This document shows, piece by piece, positions 23,468 to 32,400 of a stretch of 47,287 bases of DNA. The notes under the pieces were generated by a model, which was not told the DNA's origin, made no database searches, and saw only the letters and a program-made list of their open reading frames with translations. Origin of the DNA: Contendibacter sp031732755 (lineage in GTDB: Bacteria; Pseudomonadota; Gammaproteobacteria; Competibacterales; Competibacteraceae); NCBI GenBank assembly GCA_031732755.1, contig JAVMKI010000008.1, positions 1 through 47,287 of the forward strand. The letters are read 5' to 3'. Within the stretch, counting starts at the first letter, position 1; each line of letters starts with the position of its first letter. Both the position numbers and the translations under genes were made by a program.

Positions 23468-25384
23468 TTAACCCTTCTCTGGCCAGTCGTACTCGATGGC
23501 TTCGATCAATAGTTGACTATCGCGCTTTTGGACGGTGAAGCGAATGCGTCCTTCTACTTGATGCTGCTCACCGCTATCGCGCCGCCGCAACTGCAACTCA
23601 TAACGGCCGGAGCCACTGGCGGACTGACCACGATAAGCCCAACGTAGATCGCGTAACCGGAATCCGCGAATGTAATGATTGGCGAACAGCGCCGCGTAAT
23701 CCTGCCGGATCCGACTACGAGCGCCAGTCGCAAACAACGCCATGACGCCACTGAGATCTCCACCCTGGTAAGCGCGGATGTAGCGATCCATCAAGCCTTC
23801 TAACTCGCCGGCTGTCAGACCTTGTTCCCTGGTCTCCACCGCCACGGTCATTGGTACCGCTGGCGCACGATTCGCTACCGCTTCCAAGCGCGCTTGTTCG
23901 GTTCGCGCCCGCTCGGTTTTCAATTGCTCTTCCAGGCGCTGCCGCTCGGCCTGAACCTGTTCCATCTTCGCCTGCTCGATCTTGACCTGCGCTGCCCGCG
24001 CCCGCTCGGCTTTCAATTGCTCTTCCAGGCGCTGCCGCTCGGCCTGAACCTGTTCCATCTTCGCCTGCTCGATCTTGACTTGTGCCGCCCGCGCTCGCTC
24101 AGCTTTCAATTGTTCTTCCAGACGCTGCCGCTCGACCTGCATCTGTTCCATTTTTGCTTGTTCGCTCTTTGCCTGGTCAGTCCGTGCTTGCTCAGCTTTC
24201 AACTGTTCCAAGCGTTCTCGCTCAACCCGCAACTTATTGACCAACTGTTCGGCTTTAGCCTGCTCAGCCTGCAAAGCCTCCAGCCGACGCCGCTCCACCA
24301 GTTCCCGTTCGGTTCGCTCTTGCGCCACCCGCGCTTGTTCCGCTTGTAACCGCGCCAACCGCTGCTGCTCGGCCGCCAGCCGCTCGGCCTGCACCTGCTT
24401 CATCCGAGTCTGCTCGCTGTTGATCTGCTCTTCCAGTTGAGCGCGCTCCTCACGCATGGATTCGAGCAATGCCCCCTCGGCCACAATCTGTTGCTGGCGC
24501 GTTTGTTCCCATTGCGCGCGCTGCTCTCGCAGTTGGGTGACTTGCCGTTGCGCCTGCTGTTCGCGCCGCTCCAACGCCTGCCAATCCGGCGCGGCCAGGA
24601 GCGGACCAAGCGCTCCCAGGTCCGCCGACACAGCCGACACAGCGATCGGCTCCGGGGCCGTCACCGCACGGGGAGATGGGTCGGAATTTATGGCCCTGGC
24701 TGGCCGAAATCCGCTTGGGCCTACCCCGAAGTGATCCAGATAGAATCCACCCAGCACCAGGATCATCACCGCTGCCAACGTCAACCCACCCCACATCAAC
24801 CTCGATAACCACCGGCGCTGTGCTTGAGGCCGCCGCCCGGCCGTATGGCGGCTGGACAGCGGCCTAAGACGTTCGACCGTCCTATCCGTTGCTGGATGAT
24901 GGGCAATCTGTTGGGGCGAGGTTTGTTCTGGGTACTGTTGCTTATCCGACAGGGTACGATCCGATGATCGTGACAAGATGGCCCAAGCTTCATTGATCCG
25001 GCTGGCGTAATGATCGGTCCAGGTTTCATGGCCCGCGGCACGATCTGGATGAAACAGCCGCATCAACAGGCGGTAATGCTCCTTGATTTGCTCTGGGGAA
25101 ACATCCGGCCTGACACCGAGCACCCGATAGGGGTCGGCGCCACGCGCGAGGCACCACTGTTGGATGCAGAACCGCGCTGCGTCCCGCAGTTCCTGCGGTT
25201 TGGCGCTGGTCTGACGAATCGCCGCTTCCAGCGCTTCCGGCGAACCATTGGCCAACCACAGTAGTCGATCCATCCCTTCGGGCAGGGGAACAGCGAGAGA
25301 AAACCGATCCTGACAATCCAGCGGTTTTCGATAGCAAGCGAGCGCCAGATCAATGATGTCGGTCACGATGATCGCTTCCCGCAC
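23468..25384 (-). CDS. J-domain / membrane helix / coiled-coil / NTF2-like fusion protein
   Basis: 638 residues from a GTG at 25384; the GTG at codon 7 is an alternative start. The N-terminus carries a DnaJ-type J domain (about 85-142) with an intact HPD at 112-114. A basic linker and one membrane helix (about 196-214) follow, then a very long Glu/Gln/Arg-rich coiled coil (about 265-515) containing 31-residue tandem repeats. The final ~110 residues look like an NTF2/SnoaL-type fold (ELEGLMDRYIRAYQGGDLSGVM and later strands). The J domain is expected in the cytoplasm to recruit DnaK, with the coiled coil and NTF2-like domain in the periplasm. It sits between the Wzc-like gene and the TPR gene, so it probably serves the polysaccharide machinery. 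Exact function unknown. Confidence 0.75.
   Translation of the reverse strand: MREAIIVTDIIDLALACYRKPLDCQDRFSLAVPLPEGMDRLLWLANGSPEALEAAIRQTSAKPQELRDAARFCIQQWCLARGADPYRVLGVRPDVSPEQIKEHYRLLMRLFHPDRAAGHETWTDHYASRINEAWAILSRSSDRTLSDKQQYPEQTSPQQIAHHPATDRTVERLRPLSSRHTAGRRPQAQRRWLSRLMWGGLTLAAVMILVLGGFYLDHFGVGPSGFRPARAINSDPSPRAVTAPEPIAVSAVSADLGALGPLLAAPDWQALERREQQAQRQVTQLREQRAQWEQTRQQQIVAEGALLESMREERAQLEEQINSEQTRMKQVQAERLAAEQQRLARLQAEQARVAQERTERELVERRRLEALQAEQAKAEQLVNKLRVERERLEQLKAEQARTDQAKSEQAKMEQMQVERQRLEEQLKAERARAAQVKIEQAKMEQVQAERQRLEEQLKAERARAAQVKIEQAKMEQVQAERQRLEEQLKTERARTEQARLEAVANRAPAVPMTVAVETREQGLTAGELEGLMDRYIRAYQGGDLSGVMALFATGARSRIRQDYAALFANHYIRGFRLRDLRWAYRGQSASGSGRYELQLRRRDSGEQHQVEGRIRFTVQKRDSQLLIEAIEYDWPEKG
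23921..24199 (-). repeat. Three tandem 93-bp repeats encoding 31-residue coiled-coil units
   Basis: Copies begin at 23921, 24014 and 24107, exactly 93 bp apart. The first two are nearly identical over their shared length, while the third is diverged (for example TTGTTCTTCCAGACG for TTGCTCTTCCAGGCG). Each encodes the unit containing VKIEQAKMEQVQAERQRLEE or a variant. The period is in frame, so copy-number change would alter coiled-coil length without breaking the protein. Confidence 0.9.
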
Positions 25385-25396
25385 CCCGCCTTCATT

Positions 25397-27715
25397 CTAG
25401 GCTGATAGTTTTTTGGCATCCGCCGGTGCCGCTTCACCATAATAACCGGTGTGATAGTAGTAGTAATAGCTACGGTAGTACCCATAGCTGCCGGCTCGGG
25501 CCTCTAGCTTGGTCAGAATGGTGCCCAGCACATGCACCCGCGCCCCGCGTAAGCGTTTGAGCGCGCCCAAGGCATAGCCGCGCGGAGTGCCGCCCATCTC
25601 GACGGTCAGCAGCGTCCCCTCGCATAGATGGCCGATGATCAGGGCGTCGGCCAAGCCCAGCAGTGGCGGACTATCCAGGATGACCTGATCGAACTTGCCG
25701 GCGGCCAGACTCAGTAGCTCCACCATCCGTGCCGATGACAGCAACTCGGCGGGATTGGGCGGCAACGGCCCGGATGGAATAGCGAACAGATTGGCAATAT
25801 GGGTAGGTTTGGCGATATCCACCGGCTGCGCCTCCCCACCCGCCAGGTAGTTGGTCAATCCTACTTGGTTATCGAGACTCAGAACGCGGTGCAGCGAAGG
25901 CTTGCGCAGATCAGTCTCGACCAGCAGGGTCCGCTTACCGGCCTGGGCGAACTGAATCGCCAGGCTCAGCGCCGTGGTGGTCTTGCCCTCGCCAGCCATG
26001 GCGCTGGTCACGGCCAACAGCCGGGGCACGCCGCTGGCGGTGGAAAACTGCAGGGCGGTGCGCACCGAGCGGTAAGCCTCGGCGAAGGCGGAACGCGGAT
26101 CCTCGTGGCCAGCCAGCGCGATGGGCCGATTATCGCCGCGCCCCAGTGGGGTCTTGGGGATCACGCCCAGCACCGGCAAGCCCAGTAACCGTTCCAAGTC
26201 TTCAGGCCGGCGGAAGGTATCGTCAAGATGCTCGAACAGGAAGGCCAGTCCGACGCCGCCCAACAGACCCAGCACCAGTGCCAGCAGGGCATTCAACCGT
26301 AGATTGGGTTTGTTGGGCAAAGCTGGGACCTTGGCTTCGTCCACTACCGCGATGTTGTTGGTGCCGATGCCCGCCGCCACGCCGACTTCCTTGAAGCGTT
26401 GTAACAAACCGTCGTAAAGCTGGCGGTTGGTGTCCACTTCGCGGCGCAGGATGTTGAACTGGATGCTGCGATCCTGCAGGGCCAACAAGTCCTGCTTGAT
26501 CTGCTCCAACCGGCCCCGTAGTAAATTCTCGGCGGCCCTGGCCGACTCATAATCGGCGGTGATCGCCGCCCGGATATTGCCGATTTCCTGATTGATCAGT
26601 GCGTCCACCTGACTGATCTGGTTGCGCAATTGCACCATGGTTGGATAGGCTGGCTTATAGATGCTGAGATTATCCTGGTATTGCGCCTCCAGCTTGGCCT
26701 TGCTGTCCTTCAGGGTTTGAATGGTTGTGCTGCTCAACACCTGGCTCAACCCTTGGCCGCGAGTGGCCAGCATCTGCCGATACACGGCCTCCGCATCGAC
26801 CCGTTTCTTCTCGGCTTCGGCCAGCGCGGTCGCGGTGGCGGCCAAGTCTTGGGAAACAATACTCTGTTTGTCATCCGGCCCCATACTGATGATCTGCTGC
26901 TGGCGGGCGAAAGCGACCATCTCCCGCTCGGATTCTTCCAGCTTGGCCTTGACCTGCTGCAAGCGTTCCTGAAGGAAATTGCGGGCGTAGGTGGAAGCGT
27001 CGAAGCGCCGCTCCATGTTCATATTGATGTAATTCTTGACCAAGGTATTGAGGATGACGGCCGCCCGCTGCGGATCGGGGCTGTCGTAATACAGTTTGAC
27101 CAACCGCGAATTGCGCACCGGCTCCACCGTCAGATTACCCAAGAAACCGCTCACGACGCCTTCGAGCCGGTCGCTCTCCGAACGTGGTTTTTGGGAATCC
27201 TCCGTCTCGCTGGCCTTGGGCAGCCAGCCGACCAGCCACGTCTTGAATTCAGCCAGCAGTGACGGTGGTGGCGGGGGAAGATCGGCCAGCCCCAACTGGT
27301 TGACCACCCGCAAGGCCAAACTGCGACTCTTCAGCAATTCGTATTGCGTCTGATAGTAATCCTGGCTGCTCCAGCCTCTCTCCTCAGGCGCCACATCTCC
27401 ACTTGTGACGATCTTGATATCCTCGCGGTCGATCTGCAGGGTCAGACTAGCGCGGTAGATCGGCGTCATCAGGAAGGTGGCGGTGACCACGGCGGTCACC
27501 ACGATCAGCGTGAAAATGAGAATGGTCCAGCGTCGCTTGACGATGACCTGCCACAGTTCGCGGAGGTTGAGTTCATCGCCTTCGGGCTCTTCCTCAACGG
27601 TCTGAGATTGAAGGGGAACCGCCGGCATGGGAACACCGGCTGGACGCTCGGCCAAAGCCTGGCCGGGCGGCGGCGGTTCGGGATTGACAGGTTTAGGTAA
27701 TTCGGAAGCATTCAT
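25397..27715 (-). CDS. Wzc-type polysaccharide co-polymerase with BY tyrosine kinase
   Basis: 772 residues from the ATG at 27715, with AAGGA 9 nt upstream; the preceding GTG would add one residue. The Pro-rich N-terminus is followed by a Wzz domain with membrane helices near 65-85 and 490-510, and a long periplasmic coiled coil between them. The cytoplasmic kinase has Walker A (SAMAGEGKTTT), Walker A' (LLVETDLRKPS), Walker B (VILDSPPLLGLAD) and a C-terminal tyrosine cluster of about ten Tyr for autophosphorylation. Such proteins control chain length and export of capsule or exopolysaccharide with a Wza-type partner. That partner and the CpsB-type phosphatase are encoded just upstream on the same strand. 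Confidence 0.93.
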   Translation of the reverse strand: MNASELPKPVNPEPPPPGQALAERPAGVPMPAVPLQSQTVEEEPEGDELNLRELWQVIVKRRWTILIFTLIVVTAVVTATFLMTPIYRASLTLQIDREDIKIVTSGDVAPEERGWSSQDYYQTQYELLKSRSLALRVVNQLGLADLPPPPPSLLAEFKTWLVGWLPKASETEDSQKPRSESDRLEGVVSGFLGNLTVEPVRNSRLVKLYYDSPDPQRAAVILNTLVKNYINMNMERRFDASTYARNFLQERLQQVKAKLEESEREMVAFARQQQIISMGPDDKQSIVSQDLAATATALAEAEKKRVDAEAVYRQMLATRGQGLSQVLSSTTIQTLKDSKAKLEAQYQDNLSIYKPAYPTMVQLRNQISQVDALINQEIGNIRAAITADYESARAAENLLRGRLEQIKQDLLALQDRSIQFNILRREVDTNRQLYDGLLQRFKEVGVAAGIGTNNIAVVDEAKVPALPNKPNLRLNALLALVLGLLGGVGLAFLFEHLDDTFRRPEDLERLLGLPVLGVIPKTPLGRGDNRPIALAGHEDPRSAFAEAYRSVRTALQFSTASGVPRLLAVTSAMAGEGKTTTALSLAIQFAQAGKRTLLVETDLRKPSLHRVLSLDNQVGLTNYLAGGEAQPVDIAKPTHIANLFAIPSGPLPPNPAELLSSARMVELLSLAAGKFDQVILDSPPLLGLADALIIGHLCEGTLLTVEMGGTPRGYALGALKRLRGARVHVLGTILTKLEARAGSYGYYRSYYYYYHTGYYGEAAPADAKKLSA

Positions 27716-27758
27716 CACAATAAATCCTTGGAAACGCAGGCGGGCACGCCGTCGCCGC

Positions 27759-28538
27759 TCAATACAGCAGGAAGGGCCAGAAGGGCAGGATAAACTCTGT
27801 CAACTGCTTGGCGGTATCCTTGGCCGCTGAGGTCTCGACCTGAACGACATCCTCACCACGAATTTCGGGATCTGGCGCCTCGCCAGCGCGGATCGCGGCC
27901 AGATCATATTCCAGCACCTTACGGGTACTATCCGATTCTGGACGCAGGATTTTCACCGCACTGAGATTGGCCACGCTGGTCGGGCCGCCGGCTTCCGCCA
28001 CTACTTGCAGCAAGGTTGTCTTTCCCTTGAGCGGAAAAACATTCGGCGTTTTGACGGCACCGGTTACTGTAACCCGCTGACTGGTAAACTCTTCGATAAA
28101 GATGGTAACCTGAGGATTCTGCAAGTATTCCTTGGCCAGATGGGCAGCGATGTCAGCCGCCAGTTGCTCGGCGGTCAAACCACCCGCTTGGATTGGACCG
28201 ATCAGCGGCAGGGAAATCTGACCGCTGGCGTTGACCCGAACCGAACGGTTCAAATCCGGCACTCCGAAAACCTCGACTTTCAGCAAATCTCCAGAGCCGA
28301 TCCGGTAATCATTCGGGGCGGCGACCGGACCTGGGGCCGGTGTACTGGGCATCGAGCCAGCGGCGGCGGTAGGGGAGGACGCCGGCGAGCCAGTAGTCCC
28401 TGCCGGGGTCGGAGCCGAAGACGTTGAACTGGCCATGTCGGTGGACGGGGCATTGGCGCAGGCGGCGATGCCAAGTAACGCCGCCAATAACACAACCCAT
28501 GGAAACGCTCTAGTTGCTAACAAATGAACTGGCCTCAT
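27759..28538 (-). CDS. Wza-type polysaccharide export lipoprotein (short form)
   Basis: 259 residues. The lipoprotein signal ends IAAC, with Cys27 as lipidation site. A Ser/Pro/Thr/Ala-rich linker (28-75) precedes a poly_export domain (about 77-150, starting YRIGSGDLLKVEVFG) and one SLBB-like domain (about 152-220). It is shorter than E. coli Wza (about 380 residues) and lacks the extra SLBB domain, but it ends in a hydrophobic aromatic segment that could be a membrane-inserting helix. It probably forms the outer-membrane or periplasmic export channel with the Wzc-type protein encoded 43 bp downstream. Confidence 0.9.
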   Translation of the reverse strand: MRPVHLLATRAFPWVVLLAALLGIAACANAPSTDMASSTSSAPTPAGTTGSPASSPTAAAGSMPSTPAPGPVAAPNDYRIGSGDLLKVEVFGVPDLNRSVRVNASGQISLPLIGPIQAGGLTAEQLAADIAAHLAKEYLQNPQVTIFIEEFTSQRVTVTGAVKTPNVFPLKGKTTLLQVVAEAGGPTSVANLSAVKILRPESDSTRKVLEYDLAAIRAGEAPDPEIRGEDVVQVETSAAKDTAKQLTEFILPFWPFLLY

Positions 28539-28576
28539 GAAAATTTTAAGTTTGGGAATCTTTGGAAATGGGATAC

Positions 28577-29383
28577 TTAGCCACGCCGGAATAATCGTTT
28601 TAACCAGGAACCCCTCGCGGAGATCGAGTGGGTGTTGGCGCTCAGCGCTGGCGGCGGCAATAACCGCTCGGGATCAAGGTTGTTTAGTATACCTTGTGGC
28701 CGGGTTTCCACTAGACGCCAGGCTTCATCAGCGTCCAGCCATCGCTCCGCCGCCCGCTGTCCCTCGGCCAGCAGAGGCGGTCTTCGATCCACGCCGTGCG
28801 AATCGGTGGCCAAGATATGCACCCAGCCCTCATCTAGCAGGCGCTCGCCCCAGTACTGGGCCGCTTTGCCGAAACGGCCGGTTAAACTACCAGCGGTTAC
28901 CTGCAACCAAGCACCCTGGCGAGCCAGGTCCAAGAAGGTTTCGTAGCGATCTTCGATCCAGCTCAAGCGTTCTGGATGGGTGATGACTGGCACGTAGCCG
29001 GCCGCCAACAGATCGAATACGGTCTCCGCCAGCCGGGGTGGAGCGACGTGATGGGGCGGCTCTAGCAGGAAATAACGGCTGTCGTGCAGGGTCGGTGCCT
29101 GACCCGCGCGCAGGCTCGCCACCAGATCGGGGGCGATATGCGTATCGGCGCCCAGAGTTAACCGCAGTGGAATGCCAGCCTCATTCAATTGCCCCTGGAG
29201 CTTGGCCACCGCCTGGCGAATGGCAGGACCGTTGTTGTCATACATCCCTGGATAAATATGCGGGGTGCAAGCGATGACTACAATACCGTCGGCGACGGCG
29301 ATCCGTGCCATCGCTAGCGACGTGGCCAGATCGGGGGCGCCATCGTCGACACCCGGCAGGAGGTGGCAGTGGAGATCGATCAT
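28577..29383 (-). CDS. PHP-type tyrosine-protein phosphatase (CpsB/CapC family)
   Basis: The ATG at 29383 gives 268 residues and places the family's starting motif MIDLHCHLLPGVDDG at the N-terminus; the longer frame to 29509 has no homologous extension. Metal-binding residues of the PHP fold are visible: H5-x-H7, then TPHIYPG, HPERL and ATDSHG. Family members are manganese-dependent phosphatases that remove phosphate from the tyrosine cluster of Wzc-type kinases and so control polymer length. A matching kinase is encoded two genes downstream. The gene is divergent from the WbpM-type dehydratase. Confidence 0.9.
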   Translation of the reverse strand: MIDLHCHLLPGVDDGAPDLATSLAMARIAVADGIVVIACTPHIYPGMYDNNGPAIRQAVAKLQGQLNEAGIPLRLTLGADTHIAPDLVASLRAGQAPTLHDSRYFLLEPPHHVAPPRLAETVFDLLAAGYVPVITHPERLSWIEDRYETFLDLARQGAWLQVTAGSLTGRFGKAAQYWGERLLDEGWVHILATDSHGVDRRPPLLAEGQRAAERWLDADEAWRLVETRPQGILNNLDPERLLPPPALSANTHSISARGSWLKRLFRRG

Positions 29384-29549
29384 GATTTTCAAGTACCCGC
29401 CGCACGAACGGCTCGCAACAAGAATGGACGCTGTGTCCTGATCCGTCAAATTTCCGCTCCATGGGGTGGCTAGGTGCATTAGATGGAGTGTGATTCCTCC
29501 GTTAGCCATGCTCTCGACGCTTTCTTCCCTATGCTACAGTATTTGTTCC

Positions 29550-31610
29550 ATGCCGATTGAATCTCTGTTCACTATTCCTCCTGTAGCGCGCCGTGCGCTG
29601 TTGATCGTTGGCGACACTTTCGCCGTACTGATCGCGGTTTGGGCGGCGTTCGCCATTCGCCTGGGCGAGATATGGCCGGCGTTGCTGCCGGAGGTAGCCT
29701 GGCTGTTTCCCGTGTCGGTCGCCGTCATCATCCCCACTTTCACAGTGGTTGGTGTGTATCGCCCCATCCTGCGTTACGCCGACGAGAGTCTGCTGTACAC
29801 CATCCTCCTGGCCATCAGTGCTGGTGTCCTGTTGACGATGGCGGTGTGGGTGCTGCTAGGCGAGGGTTTATGGTTGCGCTCGTTCTGGTTGATTTGCTGG
29901 TTGGTGCTAGCGGCGTTGGTGGGTGGAGGCCGCTTGTTGCTGCGGCGTCTGTTGCGCCGACGGTTTCGCCGGGCGACACCGCGCGCCTCAGTGATCATCT
30001 ATGGCGCTGGTGAGGCGGGCGCACAGTTAGTCAACGCCTTGCGCTACAGCGCCGAGTTCGAACCCGTTGTGTTCGTGGATGACAATCCCCGGTTGTGGGG
30101 CAGCGTGGTGCTCGGCCTCAAGGTTCGGGCTCCGGCCAAGCTACCACGCCTGATCACGCAACATGGTGCTTCCCTGATTCTGCTGGCGTTGCCTTCGACA
30201 TCTCATCATCGTCGCCAAGCGATTTTGGAGTCGCTGGCCCGTTTGCCGGTCCGGGTCATGAATCTGCCCACCCTGGCGGAACTGACCAGCGGCGCGCGGC
30301 GCATCGATGAGTTCCGCGAGATCGACGTCGCGGATATTCTCGGCCGCGATTCGGTTCAGCCCGATGACGCTCTGCTGCGGGCACGAGTCAGTGGCAAGAC
30401 CGTCATGGTCACCGGCGCCGGTGGATCGATTGGCGGCGAACTCTGCCGACAAATCCTGCCATTGCGTCCGCGCCGGCTGGTACTGCTTGAACGTTCCGAA
30501 TATGCGTTGTACACCATTGAGCAGGAACTGCGCGCCATGCTGACCAATATGGAGCATTCTCATGCTCTCAACGCCAGCGGCACTCCCACCAAGGGTGGAA
30601 CGGAGATCGAACTGATTCCACTGCTGGGGTCGGTGGCGCAGCGCTGGCGGTTACAGATGGCAATGAAGCGCTTCAAGGTACGGACCGTCTACCACGCCGC
30701 TGCCTACAAGCACGTGCCGATTGTTGAACACAATCCGATTGAGGGCATGTGGAATAATGTATTCGGTACTTGGCGCGCCGCCGAGGCAGCCCTCGCTGCC
30801 GGAGTTGAAACCTTCGTGTTGGTGTCCACCGACAAGGCGGTGCGACCCACCAACGTCATGGGCGCGACCAAGCGGCTGGCGGAATTGATCCTGCAGGGGC
30901 TGGCGGGAGAGAGCGGCGCGACCCGACTGTGCATGGTACGCTTCGGCAACGTGCTGGATTCCTCGGGATCGGTGGTGCCGCTGTTTCGCGAGCAGATTCG
31001 TAAAGGGGGACCGGTAACGGTCACTCATCCCGAAATGGAACGCTATTTCATGACCATTCCGGAAGCGGCGCAACTGGTGATCCAGGCGAGCGCCCTGGCC
31101 CATGGCGGTGAGGTATTCTTATTAGATATGGGCGAGCCCGTGCGTATCCTCGATCTGGCCCGGCGAATGATTCGTCTGTCCGGTTTGACGGTACACGACG
31201 AGATACACCCTGACGGCGACATTGGGATTCAGTTCACTGGCCTGCGCAGTGGCGAAAAGCTGCGTGAGGAATTGCTGATCGGAACCGACGATTTGCCGAC
31301 TCGGCACCCAATGATCCGTCGCGCTTGCGAGCAATCCTTGCCATGGTCGCGGGTGCGCGATTGCCTGGAACGATTGGCGACTGCCTCGCGAAACTTCGAT
31401 TATCCAGCGGTACGCGCGATCCTGCGGGAAGCGGTGGCGGAATATCAGCCAGAAAACGGCATCGAAGACTGGGTGTGGCGGGTGACGGAAAGCGAGGAAG
31501 AAGCAGAGAACAGAATATCGGAAAGTCCAAACAAAAATTGTCTGGACAACGGAATCTACCTTACCGAAAGGTTAGGCGCCACCGCCGCCGACAATGCGAT
31601 TGGGAAATGA
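29550..31610 (+). CDS. WbpM/CapD-type membrane UDP-sugar 4,6-dehydratase
   Basis: 686 residues from the ATG at 29550; upstream in-frame codons do not resemble the family. Four N-terminal membrane helices (about 17-125) precede a first Rossmann-like region (IIYGAGEAG) and an SDR domain with VTGAGGSIGGELCRQ. The active-site stretch is VSTDKAVRPTNVMGATKR, with Met in place of the usual Tyr, as in the Ser-Met-Lys triad of WbpM. Such enzymes convert UDP-GlcNAc to the 4-keto-6-deoxy sugar used for QuiNAc, FucNAc or bacillosamine, so the polymer may contain such a sugar. The last 30 residues look non-conserved, and the gene overlaps the convergent cupin gene by 39 bp. Confidence 0.92.
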   Translation: MPIESLFTIPPVARRALLIVGDTFAVLIAVWAAFAIRLGEIWPALLPEVAWLFPVSVAVIIPTFTVVGVYRPILRYADESLLYTILLAISAGVLLTMAVWVLLGEGLWLRSFWLICWLVLAALVGGGRLLLRRLLRRRFRRATPRASVIIYGAGEAGAQLVNALRYSAEFEPVVFVDDNPRLWGSVVLGLKVRAPAKLPRLITQHGASLILLALPSTSHHRRQAILESLARLPVRVMNLPTLAELTSGARRIDEFREIDVADILGRDSVQPDDALLRARVSGKTVMVTGAGGSIGGELCRQILPLRPRRLVLLERSEYALYTIEQELRAMLTNMEHSHALNASGTPTKGGTEIELIPLLGSVAQRWRLQMAMKRFKVRTVYHAAAYKHVPIVEHNPIEGMWNNVFGTWRAAEAALAAGVETFVLVSTDKAVRPTNVMGATKRLAELILQGLAGESGATRLCMVRFGNVLDSSGSVVPLFREQIRKGGPVTVTHPEMERYFMTIPEAAQLVIQASALAHGGEVFLLDMGEPVRILDLARRMIRLSGLTVHDEIHPDGDIGIQFTGLRSGEKLREELLIGTDDLPTRHPMIRRACEQSLPWSRVRDCLERLATASRNFDYPAVRAILREAVAEYQPENGIEDWVWRVTESEEEAENRISESPNKNCLDNGIYLTERLGATAADNAIGK

Positions 31611-31952
31611 CACTTCCAAGACGATACACCCCACATCGGTCTTGAACGGCCCATGAAGCTCGCCAGGAGGACGACTTGCATAATGACCAGTTTCAAGCCA
31701 TAGCCCAAACGCTTGGTCATACAAACGGCCACTGACGATGAACACTTCTTCTGGGTAAGGATGAACCTTCCCTGCGAATGCCGATGTATCCGCGCCAGGC
31801 AGGAAATGCGTCAATCTTGTATATTCGCCCGTGACTGGATCAATGCTCAGCGTGAGTTCTTCGACCATGCCTTCCAACCCTTGGATCGGCGTCCAACAGC
31901 CTCGATTCTCAGGGGTCAACGCATTCCAATATGTCGTCGTTGATTTCGCCAT
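31572..31952 (-). CDS. Cupin-domain protein (ChrR-like cupin)
   Basis: 126 residues forming a single small beta-barrel. The metal-site motifs HPYPEEVFIVSG and PPGELHGPF are present, with the spacing of ChrR-type cupins. A ribosome-binding site GGA lies 8 nt before the ATG. It ends in a Gly tail. Members are metal-binding dioxygenase-like or sensor proteins; no substrate can be named. It lies 64 bp after the DUF2818 gene at the tail of the nuo operon and may be read through from it. Confidence 0.8.
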   Translation of the reverse strand: MAKSTTTYWNALTPENRGCWTPIQGLEGMVEELTLSIDPVTGEYTRLTHFLPGADTSAFAGKVHPYPEEVFIVSGRLYDQAFGLWLETGHYASRPPGELHGPFKTDVGCIVLEVSFPNRIVGGGGA

Positions 31953-32016
31953 TCGTCATTTCCGTTTGCCGCGACTAAACGGTGAAAACGGCCATCCCAG
32001 CATCACCACTGTGCCG

Positions 32017-32382
32017 TTATACTCCATCGTTATGCTCCACAGCCGTTTTACTGACCGCTAATAGGGCCGCCTGTTCCAGCAACCGCCGCAACTGGTAGCG
32101 GTAGATAAACCCTGGCAGGGCGCTGACCGCGAATAAGCATAGCGTCACCACATAGAACTCCCAACCCTGAGCATGGATCGCGCCTGTGGTTTTGTACTCA
32201 AACCCAAACCCCATCCCAATAACCAGTCCGTATAACAAACCCCACTCGATCAATCGCAACCAAAACGGTTTCGCCCGCCGATCAGGGCGGGCGAAAATCA
32301 ACAGCCAGCGCTCGCTTAGCCAGGGCAGGTTGGTGGCGATTACCGCCACCACCGGCCAAAGCCTAGTGATGACCTCTAACAT
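32017..32382 (-). CDS. DUF2818 membrane protein downstream of nuoN
   Basis: 121 residues with three to four hydrophobic segments and the conserved NLPWLSERWL, EWGLLYGL, GAIHAQGWEFYVVTL and PGFIYRYQLRR stretches. This family is typically found directly after nuoN in proteobacterial complex I operons. Its role is not established; assembly or stability of complex I is a reasonable guess from its constant position. It starts 18 bp after the nuoN stop. Confidence 0.85.
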   Translation of the reverse strand: MLEVITRLWPVVAVIATNLPWLSERWLLIFARPDRRAKPFWLRLIEWGLLYGLVIGMGFGFEYKTTGAIHAQGWEFYVVTLCLFAVSALPGFIYRYQLRRLLEQAALLAVSKTAVEHNDGV

Positions 32383-32400
32383 AAAGGGACTGTAACCAAA

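Noticed and set aside
23822..24349. Plus-strand frame with repeated Leu/Phe-rich units opposite the coiled coil
   Set aside because: It simply mirrors the 93-bp repeats of the minus-strand coiled-coil gene.
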